The notes under the pieces: model-generated
Told to the model about the DNA's origin: nothing
Databases searched by the model: none
What the model saw: the letters and a program-made list of their open reading frames with translations, nothing else
Source of the DNA: Zonotrichia leucophrys gambelii
Lineage: Eukaryota; Chordata; Aves; Passeriformes; Passerellidae
Direction of reading: 5' to 3'
Assembly: GCF_028769735.1 (NCBI RefSeq)
Contig: NC_088194.1
Location: 1,682,319 to 1,746,318, forward strand
DNA length: 64,000 bases
Program-made: the position numbers and the translations under genes
Shown here: positions 1 to 16,300 of the stretch, one piece after another
Position numbering within the stretch: position 1 is the stretch's first letter
How the letters are laid out: the number at the start of each line of letters is the position of its first letter

Positions 1-40
1 GCCTGCTGCACTTTTCCATTGTCCATGGAAAGGTACTCAC

Positions 41-1744
<1,704 letters not shown>

Positions 1745-2400
1745 TCCAGGCAGAAATGTTATGAATAAGAAGCTTGACTAAGCCAATATTCAAGCAGCAA
1801 TCAATTTATTAATTAATATGGTAAAGTATGAGCAACACAGCGCTGGGTACAGTGGGGGAAGTTTTCCCTCCAACTGCACACCGATAGTTGAGGCTTACAG
1901 GTATTTATAGGGGTACTCATCAGCTTCCTCAGCAATTTCTATTCCAATTTTTTTACTCATCAGCAGTTTCTATTCCTGGCTTTTACATCACAATTCTATA
2001 CACTATTGTGATTTAATTTTTCTCAGGATGTATCCCCTCTGGTGGGGTCCAGCTCTCCAGATGCGTGTCCCCCTTTTAATTGCAAGGACTATAAATCTCA
2101 TAACAGTGATGTCCAGCTTCCCTTGGTCAAAACCATAAACCCTTGAGGTGATGTTCATCTTCCTTTCTCAAGCTGTTTTTCTCTGCTTTATTAAGGTGTG
2201 AGATAAGCATATCTATATTCCAAAGCTATAGTTTCAAGGATACAAGCAATATTCTAAAATTATACTTCAAAAGGTTATTATTGCAGAACTCTGTAAGGAT
2301 TAACTACAAGCAAAGAGCAACATCTTTAACACTTTAATTCCAATGCTCCCAAATCAACCAAGGTTAATTGCAAACAAAAGATAGATTCAGAGGCCTTTTT
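1745..2400 (-). mobile_element. Probable LTR, minus strand (edges approximate)
   Basis: Read on the minus strand, a TATAAATA box (complement of 1902-1909) is followed about 100 bp later by an AATAAA signal (complement of 1805-1810), the U3-R-U5 layout of a retroviral LTR, within AT-rich sequence. No target duplication was found, so the ends are estimates. Confidence 0.45.
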
Positions 2401-2614
2401 CCATGCTTTACTTTCCTCAGTTATTATCAGAATTCGCAACTGTCCCATTGTTGGTCTCCACACATATTGCAATCACAAATACACACGTCGCCTGTTTGTA
2501 CCTGACACCAAACACAGCTTTGTATTTCACAGAAGGTTTTCGTTTCCTGCAGGAGATGGGGATGGCTCACGCTCTAATTACAGGATTTAGTCTGCATGGG
2601 GCAGCAGTAACTTA

Positions 2615-2785
2615 AAGTCCCAACTACAACTAGAAGTCCCAACTATAACTACAAGTCTCAACTATAACTAAAAGTCCCAACTATAACTACAAGTCCCAAC
2701 TATAACTACAAGTCCCAGCTACAACTAAAAGCACCAACTACAACTAAAAGCACCAACTGCAACTAAAAGTCCCATCTATAACTAA
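2615..2785. repeat. 19-bp tandem repeat, nine units
   Basis: Nine contiguous 19-bp units with consensus aagtcccaactataactac and a few substitutions per unit (aagcacc and tacaact variants). The array ends exactly where the GC-rich SSR2 promoter begins. Confidence 0.92.
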
Positions 2786-2992
2786 GAGCAGCGCCCGCCG
2801 CTACTTCCGCCACCGTGGGCAATGGGCAGCGCAGGAAGCGCGCTCTGCGCAGGCGCAGAACCCCTGCGTGCCCACAGGACTCCATTTCCCAGGGGGCATA
2901 GGGCTTTCCTGAGGCGCGGTTCGTGTGCGTCACTTCCGCCTCGGTGGCGCTGACTCGTCTTTGCGGCGTTGGCGGCGGCAGAGACGGTGAGG
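2786..2992 (+). promoter_or_regulatory. SSR2: SSR2 CpG-island promoter and 5' noncoding exon
   Basis: GC- and CpG-rich stretch holding an NRF1-like palindrome (TGCGCAGGCGCAG near 2847), a ZNF143-like ACTCCATTTCCCAG (near 2879) and an ETS-type CACTTCCGCC (near 2931). A donor-like GACG|GTGAGG near 2991 would end a noncoding first exon, with the ATG in the next exon at 4688. These are typical housekeeping promoter parts. The transcription start itself is inferred. Confidence 0.65.
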
Positions 2993-3229
2993 GGCGGGAA
3001 GGACGGTGAGGGACGGGAGGCTCGGGGCCGCTGGAGTCCGTTTCCTCGGCCCTCGGGATGGGTCTGTAGGAGAGGATCGGCTCTGAAGGGCCAGGAAGGA
3101 CCGGCTGGAGGGTCAGAGCCGGGGTGTTCCGCGGGCAGCGTGGGTGAAAGCGGGCGGTTCCCTGTTGGGAGGATCCTTGAGCCCCTGTGGGTTTCGTGAG
3201 GGGGCAGGAGCAGCCTGGGCTGCAGCAGG

Positions 3230-3985
3230 GCACGGCTTGGGAGAAGGAAGGGGCTTCCAAGCCCGGGAGGTTCAGCGTGGCCAACGGCAGGTGCTGCACC
3301 TCCACTGGGGCACCCCAAAACACAAACAGGCTGGGGGAGAATGGATGGAGAGCAGCCCTGGGAAGGATGTGGGGGCATGGGACATTGACAAGAAGCTCAG
3401 CACGCCGTGGCAACTCAGGAGCCCAGAAAGCCACAACTGCCCTGGCCACAACCCCAGGAGTGTGGGCAGCGTGTGAGGGGGGAATTCTGCCCCTCTGCTC
3501 TGCTGAGACCCTGCCCTGCAGAGCTGCCTCCAGCTCTGGGCTCCCCAGCATAGAGAGGACAATGAGCTGCTGCAGTGAGTCCAGGGGAGGCCACAGAGAT
3601 GATCCAGGGGCTGCAGCCCCTCTTCTCTGGACACAGGCTGGGAGAGCTGGGGGTGTTGAGTCTGGAGAGGATTCCAGGGGGACCCTAGAGCCCCTTCCAG
3701 AGCCTACAGGGCTTCCAAGAGAGTTGGAGAGGGACTTTGGACAAGGGCCTGGAGTGACAAAACAAGGCTTCCCACTGCCAGAGGGCAGAGTTAGATTGGA
3801 TATTGGGAAGAAATTGGTGCCTGTGAGTGAGGTGAGTCACTGGCACAAGTTGTCCAGAGAAGCTGTGGCTGCCCAATCCGTGGAAGTGTCGAAGGCCAGG
3901 TTGGATGGGGCTTGGAGCGACCTGGGCTAGTGGAAGGTGTCCTTGCCCATGACAGGGGGATGCAATTGCATGGTCTTTACAGTCC
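3230..3985 (+). mobile_element. CR1 LINE 3' fragment
   Basis: Recognisable CR1 order: the region with caccccaaaacacaaacaggctggg, then the block with gattctgcccctctgctctgc, then the 3' end (gtgtccttgcccatgacaggggg, gatggtctttacagtcctgtcc). A matching fragment on the opposite strand lies at 9548-10065. It sits in the intron between the noncoding and first coding SSR2 exons. Confidence 0.8.
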
Positions 3986-4439
3986 TGTCCAATCCCAGCC
4001 ACCCTGTGACTGTGGAAGGCAGAGGCCCTGATATTGAAGCAGTTTTTGCTTCACAATTCTTGCATTCAAAAGCCCCATCAAGTGTCCTCACTGGTCACAT
4101 CTGTAGTGTTCCTGTTGTCTCCTTGTCCTCTCAGCAGAGTGGCTGCAGAGGCAATGTGTTTGGATAAGTCAGACCACATGGCCTGAAGCAGGGACATGTG
4201 CAGAGGATCATAAAAGCCACTGCAGGCAGTTGGTGGTTCTCAGTGTCTGGAAATAGGGAAGAATAATGTTGGAAGTGAGGAGCTGTGCTTTCTAAAAACT
4301 AATTCTGTTATGTAAGACAGCACTGGAAAGTTGCCAGGCCTTCCAAGGGCAATTAACTGTTAGTTGCTAAAACTGATGAAAATAGTAACTGATGAAAGCT
4401 TTTGCTCTGGAAGTTACTAGAAGAGGCTTAGTGATTGGA

Positions 4440-4540
4440 AAGCTTTGCCCGTTATTGAGATGTGCAGGGCCAGGGCTTGGACTTGATGATCCTTTTGGGT
4501 GCCTTTCAACTCAGGATGTTTCATGATTCTGTCAAAGGGA
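4440..4540 (+). mobile_element. CR1 LINE 3' tail
   Basis: Short piece with the CR1 terminus signature (ttggacttgatgatcctttt, then tttcaactcaggatgtttcatgattctg). Confidence 0.65.
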
Positions 4541-4687
4541 GTGGTACTGGCAGGGTTTTGAAAGGGGACAAGACCGTGAACTTTTCTTCCATGGCTGTAG
4601 ATTTGGGACAGTGCTGTGTCTCACAGGCAAGTGTTGAGAGATTTCAAATGATCAGTGACGTGACATTCCATTTCTTTGTGTTTCTAG

Positions 4688-7379
<2,692 letters not shown>

Positions 7380-7770
7380 GCAGAGCCCAATGCCAGCAGC
7401 AGCAGCAGCCCAGAGCTCGGGACAGGACACCCCCAAAGCCCCAAGAACAGCAGCTGGGTTGGGATCCATCTCCTGCCAGGTGCTGCCTGCGTGGTGCTTC
7501 AGCCCTCTGGGCAAAGGATTCGGTGGCTGCAGCAGCAGCTGTGAGGTGTCCTCTGTGTTCTAATGGAGAAACAAGCAAACAGAACAAGTAGAAGTCCCAA
7601 ACTGCCTTGTCCAGCCCCTCTCTCCTGTGCAGATGCAGCAATCTGAGCAGTGCAGTGTTGGTGCCCAGAGGGGCCTGTGGGGCTCTGCCCCCTGTGCTGC
7701 CTCCAGCTCTCCTCTGCCTGCTGCAGTTTTCTGAAACACCTTCCCTGTTCCGTGAAAATTTAAAATTTTT

Positions 7771-7776
7771 AATAAA
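7771..7776 (+). terminator. SSR2: SSR2 polyadenylation signal
   Basis: AATAAA about 390 bp after the SSR2 stop codon, at the end of a GC-rich 3' UTR. Confidence 0.75.
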
Positions 7777-7799
7777 GGACAATAGGAAATAAGGACCAT

Positions 7800-8642
7800 A
7801 GAGCAATGGTTATTATGGCTGGGTGCATCTTGACACTGAGCCAAGAGCACCCTGTCACCTTAAATACATTTTCCATTACATCAGCATAATCATAGACCCT
7901 TACGCATATCCATAAACTAGTTTACATATTCCAGAAACTATTTTACATGGCTCCTCCTTGGGTCTGCCTTTTTAGAGCTTGCCTTTTTCTTGGCTGTAAT
8001 TTTGGCTCCTTTATCACTTCCAGTTTCTTTGGGCCTTGGTCCATATTTTCTTCAGACAGTGAGTGCTGATAGTTGGCAGATCTGTACAGGTGTCCCCATC
8101 CTGTGTTCATCGGATGTTATCCCATCCAAGCAGGTATTTTAACACAAGCATCCTTATATCAGCTATTTCACTACTATGTCTAAGCTTAATTAACAACAGA
8201 AATAAAAAACTACATCTTTATAACAAAGTTACTTTAACATTACAGATATAGAATCCATTTAAATATTTGCAAAAAGCCAATATTATAATATGTATCTATA
8301 ACAGTATCATCTCAGGGTCGCCTGCAGGTGCTGCCACCCTGTGGGACCGAGATGGCTCTGGTGACACCACAGACCTGATTTGACAGAGGAGGTCACAGCT
8401 GCTGCTTTGCCCAAAAGGAGCACTAAGGGAGGTTTTTGGTGTTCTCTGGGTGGCCATGATGGTTTTTGTTGAGCAGAGGATTGTGTTCTTGCTGCTCTTT
8501 TTTGTTGTTCTGCACACGGTTGAGGTGTGTGGAGGTATTGAGGATTTTGTAATAATATAAGAGGAACACCATGACAGTGTGAATTGCACCTGCCCTTGGC
8601 CTCACTGAACCTCCTGGGCTTACCCAGCCCGTCCCAAACCTT
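7800..8642. other. Intergenic AT-rich stretch, no gene
   Basis: No coding signal. The AT-rich part (7850-8320) has the look of an old retroviral or other repeat, but I cannot name a family. A short reverse CR1 piece (cacctgcccttggcctcactg) sits near 8588-8640. Confidence 0.4.
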
Positions 8643-9407
8643 GTGTCTTGGTTTGGAGAAAATTCTAGGAGAAATATGCTTTAAAATGATTGTTTTTGTC
8701 AAAAAAGAGGGCTTCAGGAATTCCTCTTTTTTCTGCCAGTGAGAGAAATGGATACCAGGGGATGAAAGTGAAAAAACCCGTATTTATTAACAGAAAAAAC
8801 AGAAATTACAACAAAAAATACAAGGGAAAAACATTTTGAAACTTACACCCCACCTCCCTGTGTGGCTGAGAGGCAGAGGTAGTGTCTGCCCTTTTTTCTC
8901 TATGAGGACAGAGCAGAAAAGGGTTCATAGAAGCTGGAGCTGGAATCTGTTGGATTTCTGGAGAGGGTCTTCTGGCAGCGGCTGAAGATTTGATTTTAAT
9001 TTCCTTTCTTGTGTTGGTTCAGCTCCTCCGAGGCCTCGGGTTCGGGGCGGTCCCGGTCCCGCCGGCTCCCCCGAGCGGCCGAAAAAGAAAAAAGCAAGCG
9101 GGAATAGCTCAGAAAAATAACAAAGCGCCGAGAGGATTCCCGGTACAGCCTCCAGGCAAGGGAAGGCCAGGGAAAAAACACTTTTGCTTCACTTTAGCAG
9201 CAAAAAACGCCAACCCAGTCCAACAAAAGGAACGATGTGGTCTCGGTCCACCCGGAGCACCCAGAGAGGAGCTTGAACAGAGCCCACTCAGGGCTCAAGG
9301 CTCCCCACCCCACCTCTGGCTCCATCTTAAAGCTGCAGCATTTGTTTTCTGGGCATAAAGCTGAGATAAGGGAATAAAGCATCATCATAAAATCACCCTG
9401 TGACACA
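8643..9407 (+). mobile_element. Candidate ERVL-type LTR/internal fragment
   Basis: Starts tgtcttggtttgg, the typical opening of a common passerine ERVL LTR, and contains the A-rich block around tttattaacagaaaaaacag. The right edge is uncertain and no target duplication was found. Confidence 0.4.
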
Positions 9408-9547
9408 TTGGTTGCACCACTGTGCTCTCAAAGCAAGGTTATCTGCAGAGTGCAGTGAGAGTAAATCTCTTCTGCCAGGCTCACAACGGGGGTTTCTTCT
9501 TCCTCTTGTAGAATCAGAGTAAAGTGATAATGGATTAACAGGGTAAC

Positions 9548-10065
9548 AGATTGCTTTTGTTTGGAAGGGACCTTAAAGACTGTCCAGGTCCAACCCCCTT
9601 CCACTAGACCAGGTTGCTCTAAGTCTTCTCCCAAGCAGGCCTTAAACACTGCCAGGAATAGGGCAGCCCCAGCTTCTCTCAGCCTGTCAGTGCCTCACCC
9701 TCTGCACAGGGAGTTCCTTCCCAGTATCTCATTCTCTGGCCCCACCCCGGAGCTGGAGGAAGCTCTAACAAGGGGGTGGCTCTAGAACAGAGCAGAGGGG
9801 CAGAATCCCCCCCTCACACGCTGCCCACGCTGTTGGAGATGAGCCCAGGACAGTTTTGGCTTTCTGGGCTCCCAGTGCTCGTTGCCACAACTTGCTGAAC
9901 TTCTTGTCTTTGTCCCATTCCCCCACTCCTTCCCAGGGCTGCTCTCCATCCATCCTCCCCAGTCTGTTTGTGTTTTGGGGTGCCCCAATGCAGGTGCAGC
10001 ACCTGCCCTTGGCCTGGCTGAACCTCCCGGGCTTGGCACGGACCCCCTGCCCAGCCTGTCCCAGC
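9548..10065 (-). mobile_element. CR1 LINE 3' fragment
   Basis: Reverse-oriented CR1: gaagggaccttaaagactgtccagg at the left, then the blocks matching 3230-3550 in reverse complement. It lies between the convergent 3' ends of SSR2 and CCT3. Confidence 0.8.
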
Positions 10066-10102
10066 ACAAGGATTGAAGACAGAAACAGCCTGAAACAATG
10101 TA

Positions 10103-10108
10103 TTTATT
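10103..10108 (-). terminator. CCT3: CCT3 polyadenylation signal
   Basis: TTTATT on the plus strand (AATAAA on minus), about 210 bp beyond the CCT3 stop codon. Confidence 0.75.
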
Positions 10109-10314
10109 TTGAGGTGAAGAGAATTCTCAGTCAGTAACCCTCACCCCACAAGCAGTGCAGTGTTGCCACTGCCTTTTCCCCCTGCCCAGGGTATTTTCCA
10201 TCCCTCCTGGACTTTAAACAAACTTTTCCAGGCTCAGCCTTGAGGCCACTGCATTGAGCTCCTCCCCATGCCAAGGTCAAGGCAGTTGGTTCTCTCCTGG
10301 GAAGACTCAACCTC

Positions 10315-13300
10315 TCACTCCTGGGCTGTCTCTGGTGCTGCAGACTGCTTGCTTTGGTTGTCACCCTTCTTTTTGTGCCCCGAAACGATGTCATCAATAC
10401 GGAGGAGGAGGACTGCAGTCTGCAGAGAAACCCCAAACCCAGGGCTCATTCAGAACTCATGACAAAAAACAAAACCCAACCTGCCCAGCTTTCACACCAC
10501 ACAATCATCAGCCTGGGCTGAAATGGCTCTTTCAGCACAGGAAAGGGGAAGGTGTCTCACAGGCTCGTAGGAGCAGCAAGGGGCTGCTCTCCCACCACCA
10601 TGGAAACAAGGACACCCTTTATTCTTGTTGACTGATACAGAAGGGACACAGTATCCCTAGACAAACAGCCTTTGATCCAACACCAGCAAGGTAAGGGCAG
10701 GATCTGTAGCGAGAAGGGCAGCTGAGACATGGCAGCCCCAGGCAGGCAGAGGGACAAAGCTCCCACCACCACTGCTGATTCCAGCATGTTGCTGACACAG
10801 GATTGCTCAGGCACAGCTCTGTCTGGCACTGGAAGCAGTGAGAGCACTCTGCACTGTTTACAGGAAAAGGTGGGATGAAATATGATGAAATTCAGCTGCA
10901 GGATCAAAAGTCCTGGGAAAGCCTGAGGCTGGGCTCCCACATCCCTCATTATCCCACCTCCAGCAATGAGTTCAGACACACCAGCATGCCCTGCATGGGT
11001 GTGATGCCCACCCAAACACCCCAGCATGCAGGCAAGGATGTCCTCATGTCCCAGATAATACCCACAGAGACTCAAGTTTCCACCTCTCCTTACCTCCACA
11101 GCTGTTTTGTAGGTCTGAAGTTTGACAGCCAAGGGCTCCCAGATCCCCAGCTCCTTCATGTCAACCAGGGCTCCGGTCTCCCCATTCACCCCCCATGTCT
11201 GGCTGCCTTCCTGAGTGTGCTTGGCCTGGAAGCAGAAGGACAGTGTGGGCGAGATAGCAATTTCCCTTCTGGAGTCTCAAACTGACTACGTGTCACAGAC
11301 ATGTTTTATGAAAAATCCTTTTCTTAGGATTCTTTCTCCTGAGAAGCTGAGAGGCCTTAGAAATGAAAGGTAAACAATGATTATCTGCTGCTGTGGAATG
11401 CAACAGGTGGATCTGTGATTGGTCTCATGTGGTTGTTTTTAATTAATGGCCAATCACAGTCACAGGATTTTATTATCATTCCATTACTTTTCCTTTCAAA
11501 CCTTCTGATGAAATCCTTTCTTCTATTCTTTTAGTATAGTTTTAATATAATATATATCATAAAATAATAAATCATCCTTCTGAAACATGGAGTCAAGATT
11601 CTCATCTCTTCCGTTGTCCTGGGACCCCTGTGAACCCCACCACAACTACGGCCTGAGGAAACTGTAACAGATCATGAGAATATTCTTGCTTTTGGAGTTT
11701 ATACAAGAACATGTTACTGATAGCACAACAAGGGCACTGTTCTGAACTGGTGAAGCAGGAAAGGGCTGAGTCTCGCCTGGTGGCACATTCCTTACCCTGA
11801 GTGAAGTCAGAACACGGATTGTACTGGCGCCACAGTTCTGGATCAGCGTGCGAGGAATGACCTCCAGGGCCTGGGCCACTGCACGGTAGGGCCACTGCTC
11901 CACTCCTGTCATGCCCTTGGACTTCTCTGTCAGTGCATGGGCCACGGCCATCTCAGTGGCTCCCCCGCCGGGCACCAGCTGCGGATCCATGAGGACATTG
12001 CGGCACACCTGCATGGCATCCTGCAGGTTGCGCTCCACCTCCTGCAACGGGGACACAATCACAACATTTTTGAGGCTGGAAAGCTCTCTAACGTAATCAA
12101 GTCCAAGCATTCCCCCCAGCACTGCCAAGGCCACCACCAACCCAAGTCCCAAGGTGCCACATCCATACATTTGCTAAATCCATCCAGGGATGGTGACTCC
12201 AGTACTGTCCTGAGCACCCTGTGCCAGGGTCTGACCACACTTTCCATGAGGAAATTTCCCCCAATATCCACTCTAAACCTCTTGCCCTGTAACTTGTTTC
12301 TAGGGTGAAGAGCCTGACCCCCAGTGGGCTAGACCCTTCTGTCAGGTAGTACTAAACTGTTGGGAATTTAGCTGACTAGAGACTGGAAAAGTACAAAGCC
12401 GTGGCTAATTCCAAATCCTGCACCTGCAAGATAGTGTGTCCTTGGGCCTAGCTGAGTATGATAAAGAAATGGACAGCGAGACGTGAGAAGTAGAGAAGGT
12501 AGACCCAAAGGAATGAGGAAGAGTTAATGGTATAGTTTAACCAATAGATTGCTTGGCTTACAGAATATTCATAAGCTTATTATTTGCTGTATAAGTGTTT
12601 GATGCTTTCTTCAATAAACTGGACCTGTGATGAACCATCTGGTGTCCTGGTCCCCTTCCTTCGACACTAAACAGGGAGCAATAAGGTCCTTGCTGAGCCC
12701 CCCCAGCTCCTCCTTGTGCTCCAGACCCTTCCTCACTCCACTGCCCTTCTCATTATTACCTGGAGCACCACACCAGCTGAAAGCCCAGCCCACAGTCTGC
12801 TGGCCACGACTCACCACAAAGGTGGCTGGCACAGGAGGTGAAGCAGCCCATGCACTCACTCACCGCTAGGATTTCCTTGCTGGCTCCCCTCAGGATGATG
12901 GTGCAAGCTTTAGGATCTTTGCAATCAGTGATGAAAGCAAAATACTCATCTCCTATTTTTTTCACTTCAAAGAGCCTGGCACCGGTTCCCACATCCTCCT
13001 CCCGGAGCTCATCGGTGCGACTGACGATGCGAGCCCCACAGGCCCTGGCACAGCAAAGCACAGCATCAGACACTCAAAATCAGAGCTGAGAGAGTGAGAG
13101 CACAACAATTCCGTGTCAGGCACAGTGGGAAGGGGCTCCAGACAGGAGCCAACACCCACCTGGCAATCCGGTTGTTGTCAGTCTTCCTCACCCTGCGGAT
13201 GGCGGTGATGTTGGCTCTCATCAGGTAGTGCTGGGCCAGGTCTGAAACAAGGTTTGTGGAATTTCAGTAACGAATCAGCAATGTCATGTCAAATGTCATC

Positions 13301-16300
13301 TGTTTATCAGTTATCAACCCAGCTATTTTAACTCCAGTCTTTGAAGCAAAAAGGGTTATACAGGAGAAAAGCACCCAAATGTAGCTTTTAAAACCAGGCT
13401 GCAATGCAAAATGGTAGCACAGCTCTCCAGGGGTTAAGACTCAGCTTCACTTGTATTTTGGTATCTTTCCCAAATGCTGGAAAAGCAAAATATTATTGTA
13501 GGAGGCTACTTCCACAAAGCAACATCAAGGATGAACTTCAATGCCCTATTTGCTGGTGTACACCAGGTTTGGGAGGAGTTGTATTAGTTTGCTGTTGTGT
13601 TTTTAGTTTTGGTTGGGTTTTTTCTAAGTTCCTGAGCAGTGCATTTAACACAATGAACCTCACTGAGATGAATTCAACACCAAGGATCACGTGTGCCATT
13701 ACCAGAAACTCCTTTTTCTGTGATGACCAGATCTGGCTTGACTCTTATCAGATCCTCACACATCTGCTGAATGTACTCTTCCTCCATCTGCAGGATTCGG
13801 GCAAAGTCTTCCTCCCTAGTAATTTCAATGTCAGTCTGTACAAAAGAGGTGTAAACAGTTTAGGTGTTCATTCCAACCTTCACAGTATTAGACACACCTT
13901 CCCCAGCTTCAAGCAGCTCAACTCCTCCAGTACAACCAGGGAAAGAGTCAGGGATGAAAACCAGTGATCAAATAAACTGTGACACTGTGCCAGTTGAGCA
14001 TTAAGCTTATTTCAAGCTCAGAAATATTTCTTTTGCTCTTGACCAGCACTCAGATACACAAATCACTGTAGCTGCTTCAATGAGTCAAAATGCTGTAGCC
14101 TCACTCCTATTTTTCTAGAGCCCACAGCAGAATTAGCCCCCACATTCAACAGACTTCTGAAAGGTAGAACACAGAAAGCCTTTCCCCACCTGCAGTTTTA
14201 AAAATCCATCTGCATTTGTTTGTTTTACTCATTCTAAATCAAGACCTGCAGATGTCTCTTACCTGGCTCTCTCCTTTCTTGTACTCCAGTGAGCAATCCA
14301 GAAGGACGATGCGTGGATTCTTAATAAGGCGACGCATTCTGGGATGGGTCACGTCTTTATTCACCATAATTCCACGCAAAACACACGAGTCTTCACTAAA
14401 CCCACCTGGGATCTGACAGAAACAAAGATTTAGATTTAAAGTGGGAAGCCACGAAAGAACTTAAGAATTTTTAAACATTCTACTCTCTGACAACATGTTT
14501 CATTTTCCATCTTCCAAATCCAACTGAAATTTTATTTTTGACAGGTACTCTTCAAAAAAAAGAGTTGAAATAGCAGCCCGTGTTGGCATTGTAAAGGAGC
14601 ATGGCTCACAACACTGACTGAAATGTCTTCAAGGATTATGTCTGCAGACTGCAGAGAAGTAACACAAAATTCTTCCCAACACACCCTACAATAAACTAGT
14701 TCAGACCAAGAAAGGAGCACGAGGATAAGAAACAGTTCAGGACAAACTCACCTTTTCTACTTTTGCATATTTTTTAATATCGATTTCTTTTCTGCCATTT
14801 TCTTCAAACTCCACAGTCTTAACAGCATCAAGAGCAATGCTGCAGGCCAAGTCAGACCAGCGGTTTATTGCCTTGGTGTTTATTGCACTCTTAATTATTT
14901 TAAGCATCATCTCTTTATTGTTCACATCCACTGGAGTTCTGAGATAAAGGAAAAACCAAAGAGCAAACTGAGTGTTAATTCCAAGCAACAATCTAACCCT
15001 TCTGACTCCCTCTCCAGCTTTGCTAAGTTGTGTTTGAGTGACACAAATGCCTGAAGGAGCAGCTCAAAGCAGTACAGGAAGTTCACATCCCTCCTCTCTA
15101 ACTTCCACCAGCCCATACTCACCCAATTTTCTTCAGAATACTGATCATGTCATCCAGAGCCTTACGATAAGCCCAGATGATCACAGTTGGGTGCATCTGC
15201 TGCTCAAGAAAGTGTTCAGCAACAGAGAGCATCTCTCCAGCTAAAAAAAAAATTAAATAAATCAAAATTCTCCAAGCTATTAGGACAATCAACAGTCAAG
15301 AAAGGAGAGCACATACAAGAATAAAAAAATGTCCTCTATCCACACAGACAGCTTTAACATCACCTATACCTTTCTTTACACTTAACTGTGGTTATCATGG
15401 GGAAAAAACAACTTTCCAAAGTGTGGAGCTGATCACCTTTGAGTGTCATCAACCTAGCATGCTCTTGCACAGTAAAAACCCCCTCTCCATTTCAAGATTA
15501 GTAAATAATTAGGATGTGTCTCATCATGGGCTCTGCTTACAAAAAAGGGTGAACTTTAGCCTACTAAAGTGTTTGAGTCTGTCTCCTTACCAAGAATAAT
15601 GACAGATGTGGTCCCATCTCCAACTTCTTCGTCCTGAGTGCGGCTGATCTCTATCATCGATTTTGCAGCTGGATGCTGGACTTGAATCTAGGTAAGAGCA
15701 AGGATGGGGCATGGATTTGTCCCAGAATATTAAAGCAGAAATGGCTCGTGTCACTCAATGGAACAAATACCACACCTTTAATACAATCAAAGCCATTCTG
15801 TCCAACAACAGCAAGGCTTTTTCTTCCCTTTTGAGACCAAAACCAAGCCCTTGTATTTGACAGGATTGTGTCTCTTCACTGTTTTTCAGGCATTTCAGTT
15901 TTTAGGATGTTCTTTTAACAGCTCTTGCACCAGACACGCAATAATGATTTCTAGCTCTCATCATGTGGCATTGTGAACACCATCTACTCAAAAAGTCTCA
16001 ATGCAGTTTATAATAGCTCAAATTACCAAAGAATTTGCATCAGTCTTGTAAATACTCCATGAAAATCTCCCACTTCAGGATCAAACCTACACTTCTGTAG
16101 AGCAAGAATACCTGCTGGTATTTCATTTCTCCCCAGTGAGAACCTTTCCTGGAGCAGCTGGTCAGCCCTTGCTGGCTCTCAGGACAGGTGGGGAGATCAC
16201 ACAGCCCCACTGTCACCCAAAATTCAGGCACACACTGACTTAATGTTAAGCAAGAAAATCCTTTAGGAGAAACTTACTTCTCTAAGAATAGCATTGCCAT

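Noticed and set aside
2615..2785. CRISPR-like or telomere-like array
   Set aside because: No spacers: units are directly tandem, a simple minisatellite in a vertebrate genome.
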